From Vanilla planifolia (Eukaryota > Streptophyta > Magnoliopsida > Asparagales > Orchidaceae), in NCBI GenBank assembly GCA_023846275.1, contig CM043870.1:15104385-15168384 (forward strand): a stretch of 64,000 nt of DNA, given 5' to 3'. The number at the start of each line of letters is the position of its first letter. Position 1 is the first letter of the stretch. Below, in pieces: positions 48,117 through 59,954 of the stretch. The translations under genes and the position numbers were made by a program. The notes beneath the pieces were generated by a model. That model ran no database searches and was not told the DNA's origin. It saw only the letters and a list, made by a program, of their open reading frames with translations.

Positions 48117-50107
48117 TGTTGTTATAGTGAACCATGATGATTCAGTGGTAGATAGTTTTAAATAAGGTTGAGTATGTAATCAAATCCAAAAAAGCAAAAG
48201 CAAATCATACGATGGATGTTCAAGCAACTAATTTACAAACAATGAATTGGCTAGCAAACAAAATTAAATGAATGTTTAAAGCAGTTACAAAAACACCTAT
48301 AAGGAGAAGTGAACAACGCTGCTGAGGTGCAATGGAGAAAGAGCTCCATCTTTTCTACTTAGTGAATTTTTGAATTGCAGGATTAAGCTGCACCATTAGA
48401 GCAAACTACCCTTTGGTTGCTCAGGTGATTATTTTGCAGACACAACAATAGCTTGCCTACTAAATTAATTAGATGATTGCAGTAGTTATGAAAATACCTA
48501 AAAGGAGAAGCAAACAATGTTGCTGAGCAATAAGGGTCAAAGAACTCAGACTTTTCTACACAACGAATTTCTGAATTCTTGGATTAAGCTACATCATCTG
48601 AGCAAATGTCCTGCTAGTTGCTCAAAAGATAATTAGCCAACACAACAGTGGCTACTCTACTAAATTAATCAAACTTTTATAGCAGTCACAAAAATATCTA
48701 TAAGGAGAAACCAACAATGCTACTAAGCAATGAGGGACAAAGAATTCCAACTTTTCTACATAGTAGACTCCTGAATTATCGGATTAAGTTACACCATCTG
48801 ATCCAACAACTTTGCGATCAAATGATTATCACCACACTCTGTCATTGAATTTGCAAATTGATTTAGTCCTGTCATTGCAGCAGCCAAAGGACCGATGACT
48901 AGGCAACTAAAGCAGTCAGACATGCACTGTGGTTATGCAAATACCTTTAAAGAGAAATATATAAGTCTAGTGAGCAATATGGGACAAAATGCTAAAAATT
49001 TTATGCATAGTGAATTTTTGAATTTCGAGATTAAGGTGCATCATCTGATCAGGAATTTTTTTGAACAAATGACCACCTCCATATTTTATCTTTCAAACCG
49101 CTAATTCTTTCAGTCATCTAATCGCACCCTGTCACGATTGCATGGTCTATTTTTCTTCCATTAGCCAAGTTGAATCCTGCCATCAAATTGTGATTCTGAT
49201 CTAATAGACAAGATCAATTTCATTGTTATAAAGGCACAAATTCGATTACATACATTCGATCATGCTTTTTTTTTATGTAACGATGTCAGAGTATTCAAAT
49301 TGAAAGGCAATTGTGTAATGGCTATTTTATTAATTTTTTTTGTTGGTGGAGAGTTATTTATTTATTTATTTGTTAATTAAAATATTGCAAAAGTCACAAA
49401 ATTTTTAACAACTAAATTTACTGTTTGGTTAGTGCTATTTGCCTTAATAAATTACAAATAAGTAGAAGTTTTTTGTATGAAAATAAGAATTAAAACTTTT
49501 ATGTGATCCTAGAAAAATATTAAAGTTGTTAGTGGCTCGTTTCTCTCGTAATTTTCACATGTTGCTCTGCCATTCACCTGTGAAACTCTTGAAATTCTTT
49601 TCTTTCTAAAATTAGTTAAATTATTAATTTTCTAGATATTTAATTCATTTAATTATGATACTTGTGCCTTTTTTATTATTTCATGAAGTACAAGATTTTT
49701 CTTTATTGATTTTTATTTTATATTGCTAAATGCTTTTCTTTTTTTCCATTTTATTTTGTTGCAAGGCTTTAGTATCCTATTCTATTTATTTCATTATTAC
49801 TTTTAATGAAATGTCTATATTATATTGTGTTTCCCAGGTTTTTAGTGGTAGAGGTAGGCTTAATTTATAAGCCAAACCATCTAAAAATTGATTGCATTCA
49901 TTTTTACTTACTGTTGACTTTTTAATTACATAACACTTATAAAACTAAATATGTTTTAAAATAAATATTAAAATTTATAGAAAAAATCACTTTTATATCT
50001 TTGTTAAACTTTACTAAAAATTAGTATAAATATTTTATGAAAATATTTTGTAATAAATAAACTTTCATTCACAAAAATTCACCTCATTTTTGCTAAACCA
50101 CACTTCA
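48117..50107 (+). mobile_element. Insert of about 2 kb, possibly a diverged LTR of another family
   Basis: This DNA is unlike the array. It has more G+C, no GA block and no 5S. A candidate left end is TGTTGTTATAG at 48117, and the right end is ...CACTTCA at about 50107, next to pre-5S spacer. The last 250 bp (ccaaaccatctaaaaattga, then attcacctcatttttgctaa) resemble the 3' end of the recurrent LTR. A TATAAAGG lies at about 49227. A target duplication is not convincing (aaatg on the left, aatat on the right). Bases 49105-49850 show no gene or repeat that I recognise. It could instead be ordinary DNA brought in by recombination. Confidence 0.45.
48218..49100 (+). repeat. Four tandem copies of a roughly 200-bp repeat
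   Basis: Copies start with GCAGT at 48281, 48479, 48682 and 48912 (spacings 198, 203 and 230 bp). A partial tail lies before the first, from about 48218. Shared phrases in order are aggagaag, gagcaatgagggacaaaga, cttttctac, gaatttctgaatt, ggattaag and caccatctgagc. The third copy has about 30 bp extra. The copies are clearly diverged, so the amplification is old. The open frame 48895-49104 covers the fourth copy and does not continue through the others. Confidence 0.82.
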
Positions 50108-50165
50108 AATATGTTATTAAAATTAATTGGCTTTCATAACAAAAAGGAGAGTTATGAAAATATAT

Positions 50166-50277
50166 GTGCAACACGAGAACTTCTCAAGAGGTGTTCCATC
50201 CCAATAGTACTCTAACACAAGCATGCTTAACTTTAGAGTTTTAATAGGATCGAGTGCTACAATGCTAGTGGGGTCAC
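50166..50277 (-). pseudogene. 5S rRNA-like segment 24
   Basis: Full length and one of the best ends. The minus strand begins GTGACCCCACTAGCATTGTA, keeps CACTCGATCCTATTAAAACT, AAGTTAAGCATGCTTGTG and GGGATGGAACACC, and finishes TCGTGTTGCAC. That 3' end matches plant 5S with its CG intact. Confidence 0.88.
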
Positions 50278-50570
50278 AAATACAAGCAAAAGATAAAAAA
50301 TCATAGTTGTGTGATTATTGTTTCAAAAATAATTAGAAATTTTATAAAGTTTCTAAATTAATAAGTTAGTATAGTAGTAAAATTATTTAAATTCTTATTA
50401 TGTCTATCATACAATATTGTAATTTTAAAGTATTATTTATAAAAAATAAATAAAAAAATAAAATGAGCCATTATTTTTTTGTAACATTGATGTTAATATA
50501 TATGAATTTCTTTCATTATATTATCACTTTTACAAATAAAAAATTAAATTAGTTAATAAATATAAATAAT

Positions 50571-50671
<101 letters not shown>

Positions 50672-50737
50672 GTATGTAATAAATTATATATATTAGTTTA
50701 TGTAAAACAAGATATTTTCTAAATTTTATTAATTAAT

Positions 50738-50960
50738 GAGCAAAAAAAGAGATAACAAAGATTGACATAACTATTCTATTAGAGAGAGAAAGTCACAGAT
50801 TGATAAGAACGAAAGAAAGAAAAAAATAATAATAGAGAGATGAGACATGATTAAATAATGAGAATCAATATTAAGATATCAAGAATAAAGAGAAAAATAA
50901 GAGAATGATAATAAGAGGGAAGAAAATGAGAAAAATAGTTAAATTAAAGTTAAATCTAAA
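50738..50960 (-). repeat. GA-rich block, internally deleted
   Basis: About a third of the block is missing near 50860-50880 (gagaatcaatattaagatat junction). It is the last minus-oriented block before the flip. Confidence 0.75.
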
Positions 50961-50984
50961 TAAAAAAATTTATTTAATTTGACA

Positions 50985-51602
50985 AAAATACAAAACTCTT
51001 TTACTCGGGCTTAAGCTTGCCCCAACACTTTTTGATTCTGGTACATCTTGGGATGTGGCATAATATTTATTTATTTATCTAATTATTAAAATTTTAATAG
51101 CATAATTATCTTTTCATGTAATGAAAATTTAACAATCAGCTTAACAGAAAATTTTCTAAAAAGAAGTATGATTTAAACAAGAAAATAACCATTCAAAAAT
51201 AGAATTATGTAAAATCAATGAATAGTTTTAGTAGGATTTGAACCAATAAAAGAATTATTTGATTGAAAAATTGAATCCTATTTTTTACTAAGTTGAGGAG
51301 ATGATTAAACAACTTAGATACCAAAATTTTAATTAAACTTAATATAAAAGGAAAGTTCCTTGAAATCATCAAGCTAATATTCTATTTTATTATAAAACAA
51401 TGCCTTATTGAAGCCTATTCACATGTCTTTCAACCTTTGAAGCTTGTTGAACACTTCATGGAGCTTTGAATATCTCATGTTCATAATGTTGATAATGTAT
51501 ATCTTGTTCTCTACATTTAAACTTGTATCAAACTAAATAATCCCATTTGAACAAAGGCTAATAATTAAGGCTTGACACCAGAAACACAAGGGTGACCCAA
51601 CA
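50985..51602 (-). mobile_element. Solo-LTR-like element, copy L11 (copy X', first 600 bp only)
   Basis: This is the reverse complement of the LTR 5' part, with terminus TGTTGGGTCACCC (seen as ...GACCCAACA ending 51602) followed by cacat at 51603-51607. It breaks off at about 50985, exactly where array orientation flips. One copy of the 165-bp segment is present, whereas its counterpart L9 has two. Confidence 0.84.
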
Positions 51603-51692
51603 CACATTTGATAATTTAGAAAATTTTAGAAATGTTTCAATATCTTCAAATCAATAATCACATAATAACAGTTTTGTTATTTGTAAGCATTA

Positions 51693-51724
51693 GTAACCAC
51701 ACTAACCTTATATTGCTAGATCTC
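51693..51724 (+). pseudogene. 5S rRNA-like remnant 25
   Basis: The first 30 or so bases of the gene (GTAACCACACTAACCTTATA, then GATCTC) are fused to a CT block. This is the inverted counterpart of 43487-43518. The 132-codon frame 51632-52030 spans this junction and is not a gene. Confidence 0.7.
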
Positions 51725-51935
51725 ACTTCTATTATTATCTTTTTATTTGTCTTTTTATTGTCTATCTCTATATCATTCTTGGCCACTTTTTCTCCTTTGT
51801 ATTCTTTCTTTTTTCTTCTCTTCATTCAATCATCTTTGATGTCTCTTTATTATTACTTCTTTTATTATTCTATTATCAATATTTATATTTCTCTTTCTCT
51901 TATAATGATCTATATTATCTCTTTTATCATTAATC
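51722..51935 (+). repeat. CT-rich block fused to a 5S end (junction jX)
   Basis: Inverted counterpart of 43285-43490, with the fusion at the same base context (ttgctagatctc, then acttctattattatc). Confidence 0.8.
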
Positions 51936-52173
51936 AATTAATAATATTAAATAACTCTCTTATGTTACGTAGTTTAATGTATAATATTTATATTAAACAT
52001 ATATTTTATTATTTATATTTTGTTACATAATTTAATTTTTTTATTTATAAGAGTAATAAAAAAAGTAGAGTAAATAAAAATGTGTATGCTAAACAATTAG
52101 AACATTTTTAGAAAAAAATATAATTTTCTTCAACATAATAATCACATCACTATAATTTTATCCTTTGTATGTA

Positions 52174-52287
52174 TGTGTAACCACACAAATATTACGATGC
52201 TAAACCTTATTAGAATTCTAATGTTAAGTAATCTTGGGTGAAAGTAGTATTAGAATGGGTGACTTCTTGAGAAGTTCTTGTGTTTCT
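52174..52287 (+). pseudogene. 5S rRNA-like segment 26
   Basis: Full length on the plus strand. GTGTAACCACACAAATATTA is followed by CTTATTAGAATTCTAATGTT, then AAGTAATCTTGGGTGAAAGT and a near-perfect AGTATTAGAATGGGTGACTT. The 3' end is TTCTTGTGTTTC, followed by a T7 run at about 52292. The counterpart in copy A (about 43050) is deleted. Confidence 0.88.
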
Positions 52288-52917
52288 CATATTTTTTTAT
52301 AACAATCTTTTTCCTAATGAACAATGATGTATTTCAACAGCATTTTCATGTTTAAAAATTAACTTATTTTAAATATTTTTGATTATTGCCATTTTAACAA
52401 TTAATTATTATAAATAATTTCATAATAATATTATCAATGTAATATAATAATAAATGTGTCATGTCATAGGATATAATGAAAAATAAATTTAATATATTTT
52501 AACATTAACAAAATAACACATTTTAGTTATTATAAATTATAATTAATTAATGTTTATAATAGTATATAAATGTAAACTATATGTAAAATTTTTAAATATA
52601 GTAATGTTATATTATAGATTATTAGAAATCTAAAATTATAGTTAATGTTAAATATTATTTGTCTTTCAACTATGTTACATCATGTAAGGATATTATATGC
52701 AAATAATTATATTATTAATTATTTATCAATTTTTTTAATGTTGGTTATGAATAAAATAATATAATTTTAATAAATTAAAAATTCCTTAAATATTTATGAA
52801 ATTTTAAAATAACAATAAACTTAAATTATTTTAGATTTGTTGTTACTATAAAATGTAATATATGATTATCTTATTATATTTTATAAATATTAAAATATTA
52901 ATTATCAAGCTTTAACT

Positions 52918-53270
52918 TTTATTTTTAATTATTTTTCTCCATTTTTTTAACTTTATCTCAATGTCTCTCACATTCTCTCACTTCCTACTCTCCCTAATTA
53001 TCACTCGCTTATTTGTTTCTTCATTCTCTATCTTCTAATATATATTTTTCCCTCCAACTCTCAATTATCATTCTTTACTTTCTCTTTTACATTTTTGTTT
53101 CACTTTTTTTTATTCTTTTATCTCCTCTATATTCTTTTTTTACCACAAAATGCAATCATTTCTTATCAAATTTTATTATTATTTTCTTCACTTATTTTGC
53201 TCTTATGAATCTATAACTTTTTCTCTCTTATAGAATAGTTATTTCCATCATTATCATCTCTTTATCAACC
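52918..53270 (+). repeat. CT-rich block of the unit
   Basis: A full block, counterpart of 42508-42870. The spurious frame 53013-53216 is within it. Confidence 0.8.
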
Positions 53271-53572
53271 AATCATATTAATAATATTTAAAAAATCTCT
53301 CAAGTTTCATAGTTTAATTTATAATATTTATCATAAATACATATTTTTATCATTTATATTTTATAAATTATTTAGTTTTTTATTTATAAAAATGATAAAA
53401 GAATAAAAGAAAATCTGATTTACTAATGACTATGGTATTAAGAATACAAGTATGCATAAATTTTTTTAAATTTAATATAAATAAAAGTATTTATACTAAG
53501 ACATATTATGGCATATAAAATAAGCATAATTTTTATTAAATTTTCATATACTAGATCATTTTAAAAATTTTA

Positions 53573-53660
53573 GAACTAGATCTAATTCGAACTCCAAAGT
53601 ATGCTTACTTTGGTAAGAGTGGTATTGGTACGATAACCTCTTTAGTTGTCGTCAAGTTGA
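53573..53660 (+). pseudogene. 5S rRNA-like segment 27 (both ends altered)
   Basis: It starts at GAACTAGATCTAATTCGAAC and continues TCCAAAGTATGCTTACTTTG, GTAAGAGTGGTATTGGTACG and a degenerate box C. The first bases of the gene are lost. It ends in the unusual gttgtcgtcaagttgaaaat shared with 42154. Confidence 0.8.
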
Positions 53661-54274
53661 AAATATGTTTCCATATTCTGTTTTCTAATGAACGATAATT
53701 CTTGAAATAACATGTTATTGTGAAAAACTAAAATTATTATAAATAATAGGTTATAATTATTATTTTGTTTATTGATTATTAATAATAGCTTTCTCATATT
53801 TTATTTTTAATTTTATACCAAAATAAATATTACACATCATATGGTATAAAAAAATAATAATTTTATAAATTTTAATATAGACCAAAATAACTTATGTTAA
53901 TTATAAAAAAATAAGAGTTGATTTATATTTATAGAAGTATATATATGATGTGTATATAATTTTTTAAATATTATCATATTATATTATAGAATAATAAAAA
54001 TTTAAATCTATATCAATAATATTAAATATTATTTATATTTAATATCTTATTTAAATAATTATAATATAAACTATTAGAATAATTATACTATTAATTATTT
54101 AAATAAATTTAAATTTAAAGTATAAATAAAATAATATAATATTAGTACTCAAAATATTCTTGAAATTTTAAAAAATTTTAAAAATAAGAAACCTCAAAGA
54201 TTTCAATATTTTATTCTTTTAAATATTATATATTACCAAGTTGTTGTGTTTAACAAATTTTATAATTTTAATTA

Positions 54275-54630
54275 TTATGATTTATATTTTATTTATTTAG
54301 TTTTGTCATTTTTATCTTCATCTTATTCTCTCACATTCTCTCACTTTCTTCTCTTATTATGCTTCTATATTTGTTTCCTCATTATTTATCTTCTAATATT
54401 TTTCTTTGCCTCTCTTTCTCCTCTATCTTTCTCTAATTTGCTATTTCTCTCTTTTTTATTTATTTATTCTTTCTCTCTTTTCTATGTTAATTTTTTTTCC
54501 TCTTCATTAAATCTGTTTTCACGTCTATCTCTTACAATTATGTTTTTCTCTATATTGGTCATATAAATAAATTTCTTTTTCTCTATTTTATAAAATTGTT
54601 ATCTTCATCACCAATATCTTTATTATAGCC
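54275..54630 (+). repeat. CT-rich block of the unit
   Basis: A full block. The 106-codon frame 54246-54566 is a Leu/Phe/Ser composition artefact. Confidence 0.8.
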
Positions 54631-54883
54631 AATCAATTAATTGTATATTCGAAATCTCTAATATTATTGAGTTTAATACAAAATATTTATATTAAATATA
54701 ATTTTATTTTTTTATATATTATAGATATTAATTTTTTGTTTATAAATACATCTTATATATTAATGTTTATGATATTAAAAATAATAGTTTGTATAATTTT
54801 TTGTTAATTTTATGTAAATAAAATATTAATAATAGAATATATTATGAAATATATAATAAAATAATTTTTTTAAAAGTGTTTAT

Positions 54884-56517
54884 TAAAGTGAAAATGAGTT
54901 TGTTAATCAAAGAATAAGGAATGAATAATTTCTTTTAAATTGTTTTTACTAATTTTTTGTTGCATTTTTTTAAAAAACTTATTATAAAAAAATTTATGTT
55001 TATAAAAAGCTTTTGTTTAAAAACATAATAATGTATTACTTTCATAATAAAAAGAAAAGATAAAATGGTACGCAACATTTTAGGTGGTTCGATTCAAATT
55101 TGAATATATGTCCATCCCTAATTGAGGTCAAAAAACTTCATCAAAAAAAGAATTATCATTTGAATTTTTCCTTATAGTTTAACTCAAACTTGCTAGCTTT
55201 TTTAGGTTCAACTATTACTTGGGCTTTAACAAAGTTAACTCTAACTCAATTTTTTATGAGCTCAAATCAAACTCAAGCTTTCTAAAATGCCAGATTGCCT
55301 AACCCAAAAGAAAAATGAAAATATAGTAATGCAAGATTATATGATTGGTAAAAATTAAGAAAATAATTAAGAAAATGAAAGCTAGAAGAATTAAGCTTAA
55401 ATGAAAGAATTTCAAATTTTATGTTGTCATAGGCCATAGGTGTTGTGAGTGTATTCAAGTAGAATACGCTGCAGTATTTTTTGAGATATTAAAATCTTGT
55501 TCACATTTATTAGTCATTTCATTTATAATGGTTTGGTATTTATAAAATACTATTTTTCATAATCATTAGAAAGTGAGTGAACAACTATTACAAAAGCAAC
55601 TTCCAAATTGCTTAAAAAGATCTTAAAACATTATTCCTAAATGGTTACTGGAATGGCACAATAATGATTTGTTGTTTAGCCATTATGTAGGACTGACATG
55701 AGTGATTGCATCAACACAGAGTACATATCAATCATCCAATCAAGTGTTGTAGGAATGGATGAGTTTTGTTTGGTTAGATGAAGTTGGATTTTGTTGGGGC
55801 CATTTGACCAAGTCAGATGGGATCTAGGTCATTCAATTAAACAATGGTAAGACCAAAATTAGAAGTTGAGAATAGAATTTAAGGAGAGATCTCAATCATT
55901 AGATCAATAATATATTATTTGAGAAAGCAAAAAAAACTAGTCATCCAATGAAGTCAAAAGAGATAATGGCTACCAAATGGATATAACAGCTACGGTAGAT
56001 TAAGTAGTAACCGCCCGATGATCTTATTAACTGGATGAATGGATCAATTAAGATCATAATTATAAGGCAAAGGCAATCTGTACTTTTCGATCAAAAAATT
56101 TCATGATCAAACGGTGTTGAGAGCTAACGATTTTGGATGGAGGCTATCACCAAGGATATAGTCCCACATTATACGAGAGGAAACTTATTTATCATTCATA
56201 AGCTTTCACACGGGCAAAACCTACCAACCTAATGTTGACATGCACCCAATTTGTGTGCTCAAGATTTAATCGCCTTGTTAGACTCATATCTTATGGGTTT
56301 ATCGATGTTCAACCCATCCTATGCTTCTACCTTGTTCAAGTGTTTCCCAGTTCAACCCAATGTCTTTCCTCATCCTGTTTAATAGTTCACTATGAACTTG
56401 AATTTGTAAACCCAATCTCAATCAAATTATTTTTCCTAACCCTATGATAAGGCTTATGCTCAGCCATAGACTTTTGCACATAGAGACACCGTGTGCACAT
56501 AAAATGTTTTATTTATT
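54884..56517 (-). mobile_element. Solo-LTR-like element, copy L12 (copy Z, 5'-truncated)
   Basis: This is the reverse complement of the LTR. Its 3' terminus CACTTTA is at 54884-54890, with AT-rich decayed flank next to it. It reads through to the j3 fusion at about 56517, where cacataaaatgttttattta meets pre-5S spacer. It shares ccatagacttttgcaca and the j3 break with 39362-40930. The frame 56232-56447 inside it has no homology that I recognise. Confidence 0.85.
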
Positions 56518-56994
56518 TTTATAACTTTTTATAATAATTATGACACATCATATGATATTATAAAATAATAATGTTAATATAGTTTAATATTGAGAAAAAT
56601 AACATACACTAACTCTAAAAAGCTAGAATTAAATTATTTTTATAAATGTATAAATGTAATTATATAAAATTTTTTAAATATAAAAGTTTTATGCTATAAA
56701 GTAATACAAATCCTAAATTATATCATTTATGCTAAATATAATTTATATTTATTATTTATTTTACATTATATAAAGATAATATATTTTTATTTTTATATTA
56801 TTTTTTAATTATTTAACTTTTTAATTTTAATGTTGAATAAAATAATATTAAATTAATAGCCAAAATATTTCTTTAGTATTTGTAATATTATAAAATAATA
56901 AAAAATAACAAATATTTTTATATTTTATTATTATTAAATAATATATATGATTAATTTATTATATTTAACAAATACTATAAGTTTAGTTATAGAA

Positions 56995-57335
56995 ATTTAC
57001 CTTTTATTTAATTATTTCTTTAATCTTTTGCACTTTCTCTCAATGTCTCTCACTTCGAACTCTCTTATTATTCTTCTTTTATTTGACACTTCATTCACTA
57101 TTTAAATTTTTTGGCATCCAAATTTCATCTATCTAAATTTACTTTCTCATTTCTCTAGCCATTTCACATTTTATTTTCCATTTTTACCTTATGTTTTATC
57201 TTTTCGTTTCCTCTCAATTAAATTGTCTCATATTAATCACAATTATTATGTTCTTTTATATTTTGCTCTTATCATTGTGTCTCTTTCTCTCTCTTTTATA
57301 GAAGTGTTTTCTTTATCAACATTATTTCTTTTTCA
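56995..57335 (+). repeat. CT-rich block of the unit
   Basis: A full block, counterpart of 38522-38870. Confidence 0.8.
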
Positions 57336-57429
57336 ACCCATCAATTTAAAATATTAAAAAAAATCTCTTACATTGAATAGCTTAACATATAATATTATTG
57401 ATAAACATAAATTTCATAATTCATTTTTA

Positions 57430-57575
57430 TTATGTATTTTCTCTTACATTTTTCTCTATCTTATAAATATTGTATTATTTACCTCCATATTCTTATTCTT
57501 TTTATATACTTCTTGGCTTCTTTATCTCATCTATCCTACTTTACGTACTCATTTCTCTCCCTTTTACTTAATTTT
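57430..57575 (+). repeat. CT-rich block, central fragment between junctions j2 and j1
   Basis: Inverted counterpart of 38300-38432. It has the same left break (ttattatgtattttctctta) and right break (tctctcccttttacttaatt). The frame 57373-57612 runs over it and is not coding. Confidence 0.8.
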
Positions 57576-57647
57576 TTGTAAACAAAATTTTGATATTAGG
57601 ATATATTATTAACTATATAATAAGTATATTTTTTAAAAAATGCACAT

Positions 57648-59718
57648 TAAAGAAAAAAAGAAGTGTGTGAATCTAACAAAAAAAAGTGAATTATGTTTTT
57701 AGATAATTTTTTCAAATTTTTGGATTGTATTTATTTTAAAAAATTCATCATAAAAAAATTTTATGATTAAAGAAACTTTTTTACAAATATAATTATTTAA
57801 AATTTTTATAATTAAAATAAAAGTTCAATTAGCACACAAAAATTTTTAGATAGTTTGATTCAAATTGAAATCTATGTTCACCAAACTTTGATATTGAAAA
57901 GAACTTTAGTAAAAGAATTACAAGTTGATATTTTTCCTTAGGGTTTACCTCTCACTTTAGTTTTTTTAGCATCAAATATAATGTGGGTTTTTACAAGATC
58001 ACCCTCACTCAATTTTTAGCTAACACAAACTAAGCTTAGGAATTCGTAAATACATAGCCACCCAACCCAAAAGAAAAACAAAAGTATTGCAATAAACAAA
58101 TTGTTAATGAAAACATAAAAAATTACTTATGCTTGTTTTATTAATGTAAAAAGGCATGAAAAGCTAAAAATTAAGAAAAGAATTGAGAAAGTTAAAGTTT
58201 AGTTGAATTAGATTTACCTGGAGAAAGTTTTAACTTATTTAGTTGTAACCTATAGGTGCTGCTTCACAAAATTTATGCTAGTAGAATATATTGCAGCCCT
58301 TTTTGAGTTGTTAAATATTATTTATGTTCATTTATCAATGCATTCAAAATTTTTAGGTACTTAAAGTGAGTGAAACGTTGTTACAAAAGAAGCTTCCAAA
58401 TTTCTTAGAAAGATATTAAAAGATTCTTCCAAAATGACTACTATAATTGTATAATAATGACTAGATGTTTAGCCATTATGTGGCATTGATTTGAGCCATT
58501 GGATAGACATAGATGAGATCTCAACGTTCTGATCAAATGCTATAAAGGTGGATGAGTTCTCGGCAATTGGATCGCATTAGATTTTATCGACATTATTCGA
58601 TTAAGTCAGAAGAGGTATGGATGATTCGATTAATCAATAGTAAAATTGGAATTAGATCTACATCATATGATTCAAATGAGTGAGATCTTGGTTATCAATT
58701 CAATGATAGATTATTTCAAAAAGCAAAAATAGAAATAGCCATCTTATGAAGCTAGATGAGATACTGACCCTTTAGATGGTTCAATTGGTTATACTAGATG
58801 ATGCACTAACCTCTTGAACAGCTTATCAAATGGACAATTGGATTGATTACAATCATTCATTAAGGACAGAAGCAATCTCTACCATGTGATAGAAAAAATG
58901 CATTATTAGACAAGCCTTAGAATTATCAATTTTCGATGGAGACTATCACAAGGGACATTGTTCAACATTTTTGTTATGGAAACTTATTTGGTTTTTGTAA
59001 GAATTTGCCAGGGCATAACTTGTGAACCTAATATTGGTTGGCATTCCATTTTTGTCCTCGAGATTTAATCACCTTCATGGACTCAAATCTTATAGGTTTT
59101 TCTTTGTTTGACCCCACCCATACTTATATTTTATGCAAATACATTCTGATGTGATCCATCGCCTTTCACCAACGTGTTAAGGAATTCAACATGAATTAGG
59201 GTGGGTAAACATGATGTGGATCTTAATATTTTTGCTAACCCTATGCTTGGGCTCAAGCTTGGATGTAGCATAAACTTTTTTTTTAATTATTTAAATATAA
59301 AAAAATTATAGAATTTTTTTATGTAATTATGATTTAACAATCAAAGTAATATAAAGTTTAACAAAAATACAAAACTACATTTCAACCAAATAAAGAATGA
59401 TTCATAGGTAGAATTATCTTGAATCAATGAGTGGTTTAAGTAGGGTTTGAACTAAGAAAAGATTTCTTTTAAAAAACTGAATCCTAATTATTTTTTTAAT
59501 GTAGTAGACCATAAAAAAATTAGTTGTTTAAATATGATTTGAAATTGATAAGAATGGGGAGTTCCTTCAAATGAATAAATTAACATTCTATTTTATAGTA
59601 AGAAAAAATCTTATAAAAACTTATATGTATGTCTTCAATCTTAGAAGCTTGTGGAACACTCCAAGGAGCTTTGAATGTTGCTCGTTCACCATTTTCAAAA
59701 TATATAACTTGTAGATTT
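57648..59718 (-). mobile_element. Solo-LTR-like element, copy L13 (copy Y, missing the first 115 bp or so)
   Basis: This is the reverse complement of the LTR, with its 3' end at 57648 next to cacat (57643-57647), matching the GTGTG flank of L7. It contains the Y-specific variant (ctttcaccaacgtgttaagg at about 59164) and one copy of the 165-bp segment. The TATA box is lost. The 5' end is fused at about 59718 to sequence just upstream of a 5S (tgtcatttgtattcctgtg), so the normal TG terminus is missing. Confidence 0.85.
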
Positions 59719-59734
59719 AATGTCATTTGTATTC

Positions 59735-59824
59735 CTGTGTTGCAACACAAGCATTATAGCAATAGATCTCTTTAGAAGTTCAAACATAAGAATGCTTGGT
59801 GAGAGTAGTATTAAGATGGGTGAC
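59735..59824 (+). pseudogene. 5S rRNA-like segment 28 (3' end lost)
   Basis: This is the clearest 5S in the window. GCAACACAAGCATTATAGC is followed by AGATCTCTTTAGAAGTTCAA, then AAGAATGCTTGGTGAGAGTA and GTATTAAGATGGGTGAC. At 59824 it stops and spacer (atatattaatgtttatgtta) begins. This matches the fusion at 45741. Confidence 0.9.
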
Positions 59825-59954
59825 ATATATTAATGTTTATGTTACAAAAAATAAAAATTTAAGTAATTTTTTATTAATTTTATGTAAATAAAGAATCATT
59901 ATTAGAATATATTATGACATATATAATAAGAATACATTTTTGAAAAGTATATAT

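Noticed and set aside
48895-49104. Open frame in the fourth copy of the 200-bp repeat
   Set aside because: The reading frame is not kept in the other three copies and there is no recognisable protein.
51632-52030. Longest open frame in the window (132 codons), with a similar frame at 43372-43578 on the other strand
   Set aside because: The similarity is explained by the inverted higher-order repeat. The frame spans a 5S remnant, a CT block and spacer, and the counterpart is broken by stops.
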